From assembly GCA_964035575.1 (NCBI GenBank), contig OZ037836.1, positions 124,001-188,000 on the forward strand: DNA of 64,000 nt. The letters are read 5' to 3'. The DNA comes from Rhynchopus sp. YZ270_cl-10. Taxonomy: Eukaryota > Euglenozoa > Diplonemea > Diplonemida > Diplonemidae. This document shows, in pieces, positions 50,808-62,600 of the stretch. Below the pieces are notes generated by a model. That model saw only the letters and a program-made list of their open reading frames with translations. It ran no database searches and was not told the origin of the DNA. The position numbers and the translations under genes are program-made. The stretch's first letter is position 1. Every line of letters starts with the position of its first letter.

Positions 50808-51465
50808 TGCAGCCGTCAAGAAAGCAATGACCCAACACAGTCACGTTGCTAAGTGGCGAGAGATCGAGGGTGGTAAATTTGCAGCCGGAGAGAAAGTAGT
50901 TACCAACCACCGTCACACTGCTCAACCCAAAGATGTCGATACTTGTTAACGATGTGCACTCGGACAGAAAGTAGTCACCTACCTGCGTCACATTCCTCAA
51001 CCCAGAAAGGTCCATGCTTGTTAACGAGGTGCAGTTGTAGAGAAAGTAGTCGCCAATGCGTGTCACAAAGGACACAGCACTCAGATCAAGTGTTGTTAAC
51101 GATGAACCCGACAAGAATGCTTTCGGAATGACAGTCGCAACCTCCGCCTGCAGAAGCAAACACGCCACCTCAGGATCCTCCACCTCCTCCAACCGCTCTG
51201 CCGTGATGTTTCTCTCACCCAACGCATGAAGTGCTGCTATGGATTCGTACTTCTGTGTTTTTGTGAGGATAATTGTGTCACCAGCACTCAGCTGCGTCAT
51301 GTCCGCTCCTTCTCCCATCGCTTCGTCTCCGAAACTCATGCAAAAGCTGTCTTCAGGCAACCCCATTGCAGACGCCACCTTCCGCCGCAAGTCCTCCACT
51401 GTGTCATCTGCACCCACCTCGACTGTGTGCTGATTCGCTCTGAAATCCTCGAAGTGCACGTCCAT
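50789..51465 (-). pseudogene. UBL-LRR type B gene, 5-prime part, before the LINE
   Basis: ATG at 51465. UBL at 1-70, linker and the first LRR units (SSVTVVGNYFLSGC, SNVTVLGHCFLDGC) up to ALTTL, where the LINE begins. The protein sequence is the same as in the intact gene at 53474-54442 over this whole part. As read, translation runs a few codons into the LINE and stops, giving a protein of about 235 residues with the UBL domain and roughly half of the LRR units but no basic tail. Confidence 0.88.
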
Positions 51466-51650
51466 TTGTTTGTTGTGGTTTTGTGTTCTGAGCTCTGTGT
51501 GTGTGGTGGTGGGGAGTGGAGGACAACAAACCCTTGTGGTCCTTCTGAAAGAACCTTGCTTATGTTTACAGTGTTCCGACACCACTGATCGAGTGAACAA
51601 TCAGCCTGGAGCAAATGTGGCAAAACTACCAAACAAAAAGGGGTGGACGT
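51466..51650 (-). promoter_or_regulatory. Conserved 5-prime flank of the interrupted type B gene
   Basis: Matches the other type B flanks closely (small differences GTGTGTGTGGTGG and GGAGTGGAGG near 51500-51520). Confidence 0.45.
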
Positions 51651-51986
51651 TTGATTTTTCATCACCTGTTTGTCATATTCCACAAGCCCGTACAAATTCA
51701 ATCACGACAGAAACATTCTTTTTGAATGTCGGATGCTGTACCTAAAGGTATAAAAACCCTGTTTGCCTTTTGTGTAGCACAAACGAAAAGTCCCACTTGT
51801 TTGAATCATTACCCACCACAAAGTATTTGTCCTGATAAAAATATATAGCGTGAGATAATCTAAACGTACACGCTGTGTGCTGTGCTACATAGCGGGCTTC
51901 CTCAAACACAAATGGCATGTGAGCCACCACTTGGTACCGCGAACCTCGCCAATATGAGGCTGAAACCACCACAGCACACCTCATCG
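51651..51986. other. Intergenic, type B 3-prime flank
   Basis: 51740-51960 is the 3-prime flank shared by type B genes (CACAAAGTATTTGTCCTGAT, GCGTGAGATAATCTAAACGT). No gene. Confidence 0.55.
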
Positions 51987-52952
51987 TCATTGTGCGGCTC
52001 TCTGCCGTTTGTGTGCCTGCTCGGGGGATTCGTCTCTGCTGCGTTTCGGACGTGCTTCAACCACAAGCTTGCTCAGTTCCCCGTTCCTCACTTCGTTGGA
52101 CACAGCACTGCTGCAGCCGGTAAGGTAAACACTCTTCAACGAAGTGCGGCTCGCAACAAAACGCCGACCAACACATGTAACCCTGCTGAGTCGCGACAAA
52201 TCTAGGGTGGTTAAACCTTCGCAGGCCCAGAGAACGTGGCTACCAATTTCTGTCAAGTTGATGAGTGGTGAGAGATCCAGAGTGGTTAAAGCTTTGCAGC
52301 CGTCAAGAAAGTAACTACCAAACACGGTCACGTTGCTGAGTGGCGAGAGATCGAGGGTGGTAAATCTGCAGCCGGAGAGAAAGCAGTCACCAACATCCGT
52401 CACACTGCTCAACCCAGAAAGGTCGATGCTTGTCAACGATCTGCACTCTTGTAGAAAGTTGTCACCAACCACCGTCACATTCCTCAACCCAGAAAGGCCC
52501 ATGCTTGTTAACGAGGTGCAGTTGCAGAGAAATTCACCTCCAATGTCAGTCACAAAGGACACAGCACTCAGATCAAGTGTTGTTAACGATGACTCCCTCA
52601 AGAACCCATCAGGAATGACAGTCGCAACCTCCGCCTGCAGAAGCAAACACGCCACCTCAGGATCCTCCTCAGTGGCCAACGCCTCTGCCGTGATGTCTGT
52701 CACACCCAACGCATGAAGTGCTGCTATGGATTCGTGCTTCTGCGTTTTCGCGAGGATGATTGTGTCACCAGCACTCAGCTGCGTCATGTCCGCTCCTTCT
52801 CCCATCGCTTCGTCTCCGAAACTCATGCAAAAGCTGTCTTCAGGCAACCCCATTGCAGACGCCACCTTCCGCCGCAAATCCTCCACTGTGTCATCTGCAC
52901 CCACCTCGACTGTGTGCTGATTCGCTCTGAAATCCTCGAAGTGCACGTCCAT
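51987..52952 (-). CDS. UBL-LRR protein, type B, NLS-like tail
   Basis: 321 residues from the ATG at 52952. UBL at 1-70 with TIILAKTQKHESIAALHALG, where Ala replaces the usual Thr. The linker ends LLLQAEVATVIPDGF. About seven LRR units follow (FVTDIGGEFLCNC, RNVTVVGDNFLQEC, SSVTDVGDCFLSGC, SNVTVFGSYFLDGC, INLTEIGSHVLWAC, RVTCVGRRFVASR), then the tail RPKRSR...KRQRAAQ. It is intact and has the conserved flank upstream (52953-53150). Probably nuclear if the tail acts as a signal. Function unknown. Confidence 0.88.
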   Translation of the reverse strand: MDVHFEDFRANQHTVEVGADDTVEDLRRKVASAMGLPEDSFCMSFGDEAMGEGADMTQLSAGDTIILAKTQKHESIAALHALGVTDITAEALATEEDPEVACLLLQAEVATVIPDGFLRESSLTTLDLSAVSFVTDIGGEFLCNCTSLTSMGLSGLRNVTVVGDNFLQECRSLTSIDLSGLSSVTDVGDCFLSGCRFTTLDLSPLSNVTVFGSYFLDGCKALTTLDLSPLINLTEIGSHVLWACEGLTTLDLSRLSRVTCVGRRFVASRTSLKSVYLTGCSSAVSNEVRNGELSKLVVEARPKRSRDESPEQAHKRQRAAQ

Positions 52953-53150
52953 TTGTTTGTTGTGGTTTTGTGTTCTGAGCTCTGTGTGTGGTGGTGGGGT
53001 GCGGAGGACAACAAACCCTTTGTGGTCCTTCTGAAAGAACCTTGCTTATGTTTACAGTGTTCCGACACCACTGATCGAGTGTACAATCAGCCTGGAGCAA
53101 ATGTGGCAAAACTACCAAACAAAAAGGGGTGGAGACGGGGTGGACGTTTG
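52953..53150 (-). promoter_or_regulatory. Conserved 5-prime flank of a type B gene
   Basis: Same flank as at 36721-36915 and 54443-54640. Confidence 0.45.
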
Positions 53151-53473
53151 ATTTTATTCATTTATTTGTCATATTCCACAAGCCTATACAAATTCAATCA
53201 CGACAGAAACAGTCTTTTTGCATGTCCCTAAAGATATAAAAACCCCGTTTGCCTTTTGTGTAGCACAAACAAAAAGACTCATACGTATGAATCATTACCC
53301 ACCACAAAGTATTTGTCCTGATAAAAATATATAGCGTGAGATAATCTGAACGTACACGCTGTGTGCTGTGCTACATAGCGGGCTTCCTCAAATACAAATG
53401 GCACGTGAGACACCACTTGGCACCACGAACCTCGCCAATTCTGAGGCTGAACCCACCACAGCACACCTCATCG
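53151..53473. other. Intergenic, type B 3-prime flank
   Basis: The right part (about 53270-53473) is nearly identical to 42516-42721. No gene. Confidence 0.55.
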
Positions 53474-54442
53474 TCATTGTGCGTGTTTCTGCCGTTTGTG
53501 TGCTTGCTGGGGGGATTCGTCTCTGCTGCGTTTCGGACGTGCTTTAACAACCACAAGCTCGCGCAGCTCTACATTCCCCATTGCGTCGGACACAGCACTG
53601 CTGCAGCCGGTAAGGTAAACACTCCTCAACGAAGTGCAATACTCAATAAATGGATTACCAACATTAGTAACCCTGCTGAGTGGTGACAAATCTAGGGTGG
53701 TTAAACCTTCGCAGGCCCAGAGAACGTGGCTACCAATTTCTGTCAAGTTGCTGAGTGGTGAGAGATCCAGAGTGGTTAAAGCTTTGCAGCCGTCAAGAAA
53801 GCAATGACCCAACACAGTCACGTTGCTAAGTGGCGAGAGATCGAGGGTGGTAAATTTGCAGCCGGAGAGAAAGTAGTTACCAACCACCGTCACACTGCTC
53901 AACCCAAAGATGTCGATACTTGTTAACGATGTGCACTCGGACAGAAAGTAGTCACCTACCTGCGTCACATTCCTCAACCCAGAAAGGTCCATGCTTGTTA
54001 ACGAGGTGCAGTTGTAGAGAAAGTAGTCGCCAATGCGTGTCACAAAGGACACAGCACTCAGATCAAGTGTTGTTAACGATGAACCCGACAAGAATGCTTT
54101 CGGAATGACAGTCGCAACCTCCGCCTGCAGAAGCAAACACGCCACCTCAGGATCCTCCACCTCCTCCAACCGCTCTGCCGTGATGTTTCTCTCACCCAAC
54201 GCATGAAGTGCTGCTATGGATTCGTACTTCTGTGTTTTTGTGAGGATAATTGTGTCACCAGCACTCAGCTGCGTCATGTCCGCTCCTTCTCCCATCGCTT
54301 CGTCTCCGAAACTCATGCAAAAGCTGTCTTCAGGCAACCCCATTGCAGACGCCACCTTCCGCCGCAAGTCCTCCACTGTGTCATCTGCACCCACCTCGAC
54401 TGTGTGCTGGTTCGCTCTGAAATCCTCGAAGTGCACGTCCAT
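53474..54442 (-). CDS. UBL-LRR protein, type B; intact paralogue of the LINE-split gene
   Basis: 322 residues from the ATG at 54442. UBL at 1-70, linker with GERNITAERLEEVEDPE, then about seven LRR units ending RVTNVGNPFIEYC, and the basic tail (KARPKRSR...KRQKHAQ). Protein and DNA are almost the same as the two pieces at 42722-43032 and 50789-51465, differing by only a few bases, for example a synonymous change near 54410. It therefore gives the empty-site sequence for the LINE insertion. The two copies arose by recent duplication. Confidence 0.9.
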   Translation of the reverse strand: MDVHFEDFRANQHTVEVGADDTVEDLRRKVASAMGLPEDSFCMSFGDEAMGEGADMTQLSAGDTIILTKTQKYESIAALHALGERNITAERLEEVEDPEVACLLLQAEVATVIPKAFLSGSSLTTLDLSAVSFVTRIGDYFLYNCTSLTSMDLSGLRNVTQVGDYFLSECTSLTSIDIFGLSSVTVVGNYFLSGCKFTTLDLSPLSNVTVLGHCFLDGCKALTTLDLSPLSNLTEIGSHVLWACEGLTTLDLSPLSRVTNVGNPFIEYCTSLRSVYLTGCSSAVSDAMGNVELRELVVVKARPKRSRDESPQQAHKRQKHAQ

Positions 54443-54640
54443 TTGTTTGTTGTGGTTTTGTGTTCTGAGCTCTGTGTGTGGTGGTGGGGTGCGGAGGACA
54501 ACAAACCCTTTGTGGTCCTTCTGAAAGAACCTTGCTTATGTTTACAGTGTTCCGACACCACTGATCGAGTGTGCAATCAGCCTGGAGCAAATGTGGAAAA
54601 ACTACTAAACTAAAAGGGGGGGAGACGGGGTGGACGTTTA
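54443..54640 (-). promoter_or_regulatory. Conserved 5-prime flank of a type B gene
   Basis: Last of the five closely similar type B flanks, with the same CTTCTGAAAGAACCTT and CACTGATCGAGTGT stretches; it ends at GGACGTTT like the others. Confidence 0.45.
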
Positions 54641-57019
54641 CATTTTGTTGTGTTATATACTATACTTGTTGTCCGTACATTTCAATAATGCTGATTAGGT
54701 AGTCGATGGATGGATTATGAAGTATACTTTTTTTTTCTTTGCTGTGCTCTTGTATTGATTTGCTGTATTCTTGTTTTATTTTGGGTGTTTTGCTTTTAGA
54801 CGAAAAGGGGTTTGGGGGGAAGAGTTTAATTCTTGAACGCATCCCCACACTCAGTCACACGATCAAAAAGAATTTTACTTGAAATACAAAAAAAGACCTT
54901 TCGTGAACTCTGGTACCTAACAGGGTCCCTGTACCAGCGTGGACACCCAAGAATCGATTATGTGGTTTACATCTAGAAAAAGAGACACAGCCATACCATT
55001 GGTATTAAGGGAACAATACGATGAATATACTACAGTGTCAGTAGCTATCTTCACCCACACAGGAAAAACGGGAAACGGAAACGGAAACAGGGGGGAGAGT
55101 TTTGTTAGTTTGTACGCTTCCACCTCAGCGAAAATAAAATAAAATAAAAAACCCCCCCCGTCGTTTGTTGAGTTGGTACGCTCTCCTCAGCATCGATGAG
55201 GAAAAACATCTCAAAAAAAAACCCTTTCAAACTTCGCAGATGGGGTCCAGTTTGTATAATATGAAAACACGAGCAATGAATACAAAACCGCAAAAACGTT
55301 TCACCACCCTCAGCCTACAAACTCAGAGACCCACAACGGGCAACCTCGAATGTGAGGGCGGGCATATAGGCCGGGGAAGGACCGGAAAGATTTGTCAAAA
55401 AGTGAAGTTATTGCTGCACTTCCCGCTGACCACGTACAATTCCTAGCCCAGCTCGATGAAAGCACAAAGTACCCTGCAGCCAACAACAGATGTAAGGAAA
55501 CATGGTCAAAAAAAATAAAAGTCTCTAAATTGGTGCGCCTGAAGAGGGTTTCTTGATTCGCACTTTTTTTTGTTCCCTCATTCAGTCATACCATAAATTG
55601 AAAAAAAGTTGAAACACAAAAAGCGCTTCGGGGCGAGCAACGGGAAAACACATGAGAGAGCTTGCCGTTCCCTTAGGCTGCACAGCGCGTCTTGCGTCCA
55701 ACAACAGAATATGTGAAAAAAGACGAATCCCCAAATGAGTGGCTACTGTATACCGGTTTCAAAAATGGGGAAGGGGTGTCGTACTAACTAAGGGGGGAGT
55801 AGGGGCGTCAGCCTATAGATACGACGATATAAATACGACTATTTTAGTGGGTTTCTTGACCTAAAACTCAAAAAAAAAATGCTTTTGTGACAAGTTTTCT
55901 TAAGGATTTCCTTAAGGGCTGACGCCCCTAAAGGGGGGGAGTGGAAACAAAAAAAGAGAAAAGAGAATAGTAGATGATGAATGTCACCTAAAAAATGTGT
56001 TGAACAACAGAATGGTGTCAGCACCCTCTACGGTAATCAGCATGAATGCAGCGTGCACCACCTGCCGAAGAACTAGAGGGGATGAACTAAGTGTTGCAAA
56101 ACTCTTGAAAAAATGCTTCGAGAGACTCATTACTCTTTGCTTGTTGCTCAAAAGGATATGAAATATTTTGATTATAGACTTACTATCACTATATAAGCAG
56201 CCACGGTATTTCTTCACAGGATCCTTAAAAGGGAACAAAATAGAAGGGGTTTGAAAGTTTGTTTTGTTTTGTTTTGTTTTTGCTTTTGCTACTTTATTTT
56301 GTACTTTTTTGCTTATTTGTTTGTTTACTTTTGCAGCATGACCAGGGGTCGTTAAGACAAATAGAAGGGGACCATGAAAGAGGGGGAAAAGGTTGTTTTG
56401 TTGTTCGCTTCCGGGGATTTTTTATAAATTTCTTTTGAATAGATAAAAGAAATAAATTCCTTTTTATTTAAAAAAACAAAAGGCATTCCGTATCCGAAGG
56501 GGGGATGTCTGGGGACAAAAACAGATTTCTGTATTGGGGGTCGCTTCCGGGGAGGGGAAACAAGCCGGGGTAGGGGATACACAGATGTGCGACTTTTCAA
56601 GAGCGTCTCGAGCATTTTGCCAAATACGATATGTTCACAAAAATAATAATGCTCGAGAAACTCATTTCTAGGCTCAAAAAGACTATAAATGGGGAGTGGG
56701 GAAATAAAAGATTGTTCGTTATTAGCTTCCACACTACTTCTGTACTCAGATTCAAGTCTTTTTGGCTGTCCTTGCAAGCGCCTGCCAAAACGCTCGCCTC
56801 GTGGGTGTGGACTTTTTCCTTTTTTTGAAAACTGGGTTGTATTAGTGTAGCCACCCTAGAGTGTTCTCCACTATTTTTTTTTTCCTTTTTCCCTTTTTCT
56901 TATTCGACTTGATAAGTTGATCATAACAGTAAACAATTATGCATACTTACTGTATGAATGAGTTTGCCTGAAGTACAGAAAAGTGTCGTGGAGCACAGGG
57001 GGGGAAAGAGATCGGGGGG

Positions 57020-57156
57020 AAAATAAGAGGGGAGTTTGAATGGGTTTTTATGAAGTTTTTGTTATGTTTGCTTTGTGCTCAAAATAAGAGGGGAGTTTGA
57101 ATGGGTTTTTATGAAGTTTTTGTTATGTTTGCTTTGTGCTCAAAATAAGAGGGGAA
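57020..57156. repeat. Tandem repeat, 61-bp unit, just over two copies
   Basis: The unit starts AAATAAGAGGGGAGTTTGAA and recurs 61 bp later without change, with the start of a third copy at 57142. Confidence 0.9.
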
Positions 57157-58600
57157 GGGGACAACGCAGAACGCGCAATTTTTCACGAGGGTCTCAAGCA
57201 TTTTTGTCAAATACTATGTGTTAACTAATAAGGGAAGATTATTCCTTCTTCTAAGGTGGCTGCTACCACACTTTCTCTTACCTCACTAAATATATACTCG
57301 GAATTTTTCACCGATTTTTTGTTTTAATGAACTCAGAAACTTAACTCTGAGTTCATTTTAAAAAAAAATCTTATAAAATAACAGAATACTAATTACTAGG
57401 ATGTTAGAAAGCTTAGAAGTTAAGATCTGCCCGGGGGTATTTATGGACAGACCCATGTATAACAATAACCTCTTGTCCAACGCACAGCTTTTGACTAAAG
57501 CATGCTGTACGTCGTGTTAGGCTAAATTGCTGATTCACAAAAAAAAGAGTAGTTGAAACGTGCTAAAAAACATCTCAGCCGAGCTCATGCAAAAGGGTGG
57601 GGGACGTGAGGTGTTCCGTACCGTAAAGAGAACGGAGGCGGTTCACGACCGCTCGGCGAATCACACGATTGTGCTGAGTGCTTATCTTATCTAGAATTGA
57701 TATCGTACGGGATGTTACAAGTTTTCGTTCTTAAAAGAGGGAAAAAAACAGAAAACAAGAAGAAAAGACAAGAAAAAAACAGAGATTGGACCCAACAAAG
57801 AGGGGAACAGACTATAAAGAATTATATCAAAAGAAGGGGAAAAGGTACCGAGGGTGGCCTCAGACTCGCACTACTTGGCTCGCCTCGAAAAGAAGAATAC
57901 ATCTCAATACATAAAAAATACGTTGGACAAAAAAATTTTTTGGGGTTGAGGAATTAGACAGGAACGTGCTGCTCCTGCTACTGCTTTCTTGAAAAATGGG
58001 GGGCTAAAAATTAATCAGTATTTTTTTCCACAATAACGCGTTTTTTTTTATGAGGACAAATACTTTGTGGTGGGAAATGATTAAAACATCTGAGACTCGT
58101 CGTTTATTCCTTTCCCCTATTATTGTGCACTCACCTCATTTCTGTACTTCAGGCTAAGGGTTTTTTCCCCTTTTGACATCCTTTTCTGGACGTTTTGGGG
58201 GGTAGAAAAAAAAACTTATTCCCGTAGCCAGAATTTAGCAAGACGGTGCCCACGCTATATCACTTCAGCAGCGCCATGCATGGCATCCAATGCAGGCTAG
58301 GGAAGTGGTCAAAAACACACTGTCATGACGCACAGCGGAGAAGGCTTGCCCTATTAGGGACTAACATTTCGTGTTTTTGTGGGTACCTGCGGCTTGATAT
58401 TTGGGTATCAAAACGGGAGGATGAAAAATCGCAAATACGGAAAAATGGGGGAGAGTGGGGGTGGAGGTTACCCGGGGAGGAGGTATGAACGACGTTGACG
58501 GCGATTCCTCACACCAGATGACGCCCAACGTAGAGTGCTTGAGCAAGAACAGACTGGGAAGGGACCTCAAAAACACACTGTTTTATTTTGTTTATGATTA

Positions 58601-58699
58601 CAGTCATCCAACCAGGTTGGTGGGGTAAAAACCCACCAAAATTTTCCGAGCCCCAAATCCACCAACGTTTTTACCCCACCAACCTTTGTTGGATGACTG
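58601..58699. mobile_element. Tc1/mariner-like MITE, 99 bp
   Basis: Starts CAGTCATCCAACCAGGTTGG and ends CCAACCTTTGTTGGATGACTG as its inverted partner. The arms extend about 32 bp each (through TGGTGGGGTAAAAAC) with small gaps. TA on both sides (58599-58600, 58700-58701) fits the TA duplication of this superfamily, whose ends often begin CAGT. The whole element can fold into one long hairpin. Confidence 0.8.
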
Positions 58700-59648
58700 T
58701 ACATGCAATGCTAAAAGGAAATTGAACACCGTACCCTCCCACCCTTTTTCCATTTTTATAATCCGGGGCGGGTTGGAGTAGAGCCACATTTCACCGACAG
58801 GTCGAGGTGTGTGCGTTTCACCACAACCTATCCCTTTTGTATTTATTGCTTTATTGTTGGGGGGTGGGGGAAAACATAAAAAGGAAAAGTAGGAGTACGG
58901 TTTCAATTTTTTGACAACACAGCAAAAAGGGGGTTTTTGTTCCAGGAAGATGTCAAACAAATGTTGATGACTCTATCTTCACACATGCCACAAGGAAGGG
59001 GAAAACGGAAAAAAATAGTCGAAACCAAAAACCAACCACACTACCGAGTCATAGTGTTTCCAGCGCTTTGAGTCAAGCCGAGTTGGGTGGAATGAGGGGC
59101 AGTGAACACTGCTTCGCTGGGAAGCTGCACTAACCCCTGCATTGGCCAATACAAGGAGAGGGGTGGAAAATAACCCCCTCCACGTACATACGTTGTTTCG
59201 CCACGTACGTGACAGTTAAAGAGGGAGAGAAAAAAAAGGAAAATATTTCAAGACACCCTCGCGCGGTAACTAGTTACTAAAGAAGAAACGAAACATATAA
59301 GACAAGCCAGGCTTTCACACAAGGCTTTCCAGTATCAAGAATCAAGAAGGAAAAATGAAAAAAACAAACGTTTTTTTTTCGGGTCAAAATGCAAGACGTG
59401 TTGTAAACAAAAAGGACAATGGGTGGGGATAATAGGTGTTGATGCAGGCAATTCTCGACTGACCCCACTGTCGATGCCAGCCATCCGGATCAAAAGAACA
59501 AAAAATTGTTTTTGAGTTGTGGTATTTATTAGTACGACTCTCGTGCTTGGTCATCTTAATAAAAAGGACCTGGCACGACAACCGCTCTGGGCTTAAAGAC
59601 AAGCTCAAAAGCAAAAGCGCCGAAGAAGCTCTCTCACTCCCTCATTCT

Positions 59649-62600
59649 TCACATCATCGTCCTCTGTCCTTGCACAGATCGTGTTCTTTTGTACTGTCTT
59701 GTGTCAAGGGGGTCTTGTGTTGCATCAATGGTGCTCCAACCATACGCACCTGCACTTGAAGAGTGTGCTGCAGTCTTGAGTGGTGTGCCACGCCCGGAGT
59801 GTCTGAAGGTTGCGTCTGGTTCAACGGTGTACACAGACGGTGCGGCGGCAATGGTGTCCTTGCGTGAGCTCGGAAGGGAGAACTGCGAAGCGGAGCATGA
59901 CAGTGTGGAGTCATGTGCCACGTGGTGTGGAGGGAGAGGGAGGGGAAGGTCCGGACGTATGTGGTCCACGTCTGCTGCACTGAATGCGCTTGTGGCCGGT
60001 GTGTAGTGGAGTTCTTGTGTGTCCGTAAGAGCTTCCTGGCCGTACGCATAGGCCTGCAGACGCATCCTGCGCTTGGTAGCAAAGAGGTACAGCTCCGTGC
60101 ACACATCGCACACAGCCTTGCATGCGAGCAGTACCGAGCACGCAATAAAGACCTTCGCAGCAGTGCCAAACGTCCAGTGCCCCGTGTCCTCAGCGTAGTA
60201 GCCCGCAGCCATCAGCCCCAGGCCTGCAGCCTGAAGGATCTGGAACGCAGGCAGCATGTACCCGTCGCGTGCGCGTGCGTGCGGCCACGTCGCAACCTCT
60301 GCACACAGCAGCACAACAAAGATCAGTGCACTGCTCAGCTTCTGGTGTCCGCACCCAATAAGCGTGTGCGCCGTCGAGCTGTTCACAGCAGAAACAGTCA
60401 GACTCGCAGCCATCTCGACGAAGGAAAAGCACACCCACTCCTCATGGTACGGGCGGATCACAGCTGCGTACCGCAGGTGCCACAGCTCTGCCTCGCAGCG
60501 GCTCACCCACTCGCCTGGGCCCACCACCGCACTCAGCCACGTCCTCCCCCCCCTCATGTCCGTGTCGTGCAGGTAGTACCCCTTGCGGGGCACACCCACA
60601 CGCACAGAGTACAGCACAAAGAACGGCACACCACAGCAGAACGCAAGCGCTGCAAAGCCAAGCAGAAACAGCGACGTCGACGGTGGGTAGAACACAAGCG
60701 CAATCGCCCCGAGTGCCGTGCCCTGCAGCAGGAACTGGAACACAAACAGCGGTGCTGAGGGGAACCGGCACATCCCCACAGCGTCAATCGCCTTGAAGTA
60801 GCCTGTGCACATCACCACCTGCACAACAACGCTCATCACCACCCAGAACGACACAGTCACCAGGAAGTTCCCCACCACAAGCCCTGCCGCCTGCGAGCCA
60901 AAGAGCGTCCACTGTGTGGGGTGCAGCACAAAGGGGTACGTGCGCTGTGCCATCGGCTCACCAAGCTTGCAGAGCTGCCCCACAACCGCAAGGCGCAGTG
61001 CCGAGCCAGCAGACGCACCCGACACCAGCGACGCAACACTCGACGCATCTGCGACACCTGCGGTGGCTGCGCTTGCACGCCCCATGTCCTCCACCACGGC
61101 ACCGCTGTGGTGTGCACGCACGTAGTCCTCTGTGCTTCCGTCTGACGAACTTTCTACGTCTCCCACAACGTACGTATCAGGTACGTCGCTTACCTGCGCA
61201 CCAGGCGCAGTCGTCGCAGGGGACACTGACGGAGGCTGCTGTGTAGGTGGCAGTGCCGTCGGTGTGGGGGACTGTGGGGATGCAGTGTCCTGTGCCTGTG
61301 TAGCTGGTGTCGCAGTGTCAGGTGCGTGCGTTTCGTCAACAGGGAGGGACGTGGGAACGGTGGTGTCTGGTGCTAATGTCGCAGGCGGGTTTGTTGGTGC
61401 CTGTGTAGCAGGTGTCGTAGTGCTTGGTGCAAACGTCTCGCCAACAGGGAGTGCCGTTGGTGTCAATGTGTCTGGTGCAGGTGTGTCCGGGACAGCTGTG
61501 CGTGGTGCCGGTGTTGGGGGTGCAACTGTGTCACCAAGAGGGAGTGACGTTGGAACAGTTGGGGACAGTGTGTCTGGTGCTGAGGTTGGTGGGGATGGTG
61601 TAGCAGGTGACAGTGTGGGTGGGAATGGGGTCGGAGGTGCGATCGTGAGTGGTGCAGGTGTGGCTGGTGGCAAAGTTTGTGGTGATGGTGTGGCTGGCGA
61701 TGACGTTGGCGGGGAAGGTGTTGCTGGTGCGGGCGTCGGTGGCGACTGTGTTGGTGGCGCTGGTGTTAGAGGAGACGACGTTTGCGGTGCTGGCGTCGTT
61801 GGTGCTGGCGTAGGTGGCGATGGTGTCACCGGCACTGTCGTTGGCGGCACTGGAGTGTCTGGTGACTGTGTCGGTGGCGAAGGTGTTTCTGGGGATGGTG
61901 TAAGTGGCGCTGGTGTAGGTGGCGAAGGTGTTGGTGGCGCTGACGTGGGTGGCGATGGTGTCACCGGCACTGTAGTTGGCGGCGCTGGAGTGGCTGGCGA
62001 CTGTGTTGGAGGCGACGGTGTTACTGGGGATGGTGTAAGTGGAGCTGGTGTAGGTGGCGATGGTGTTTCTGGGGCTGGTGTGAGTGGTGCTGGTGTCGGT
62101 GGCGTTACCGTGGGTGGCGACGGTGTTTCTGGGGATGGTGTAAGTGGTGCTGGTGTCGCTGGCGACGGTGTCACGACCCCCATCTTATACACATGCACAG
62201 TGTCGCCCTTGTACGTTATGTACCATGGCTTGCAGACGTACAGCCCTGTCATGTAACCTTTGTCTGTAGTCGCCCAGGGCGTGCTTGCTGTGCTGAAGAG
62301 GAAGGACGACGTCGCGCGGAAGTAATGCATGTTGTTGGGCGACGAGAAGAGCTCGTACGTGTAGATGTTGTTGGCTTCGAAGGTGGCCAAGGCGAAGGCG
62401 GTGGGGAGCTCTGATTTGACTGTGGTCGTGAAGTCGTCGAAGACCTGCACCTTGTCGTCTGCTAACATCATCAGCACACGCTCTGTCGCGTCGTAGCTCA
62501 TGGCATCCGTGTCCGGCACCGCCAGCTCGCGCGCAGGCACGACAACCTGCGGAAGAACAGAGGCGTCGTACGCCACGATCTTGTCGTCGCTCGCAATGTA

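Larger units (their letters stand above)
54641..59648. other. 5-kb AT-rich region without a supportable gene
   Basis: No frame resembles a known or local family. What can be seen: 55846-56240 (TTTTAGTGGGTTTCTTGACC, TTAAGGATTTCCTTAAG, GCTTCGAGAGACTCATT) related to 63400-63600 in part inverted order; a 61-bp tandem repeat at 57020-57156; a related ATGCTCGAGAAACTCATTTC stretch near 56650; a small MITE at 58601-58699; and many poly-A and poly-T runs. Confidence 0.6.

Noticed and set aside
48352-50830. Plus-strand frames of 255-323 codons
   Set aside because: Antisense of LINE ORF1.
57590-57690. Possible tRNA (GGCGGTTCACGACCGC stretch)
   Set aside because: No cloverleaf could be drawn with a proper acceptor stem and anticodon arm.
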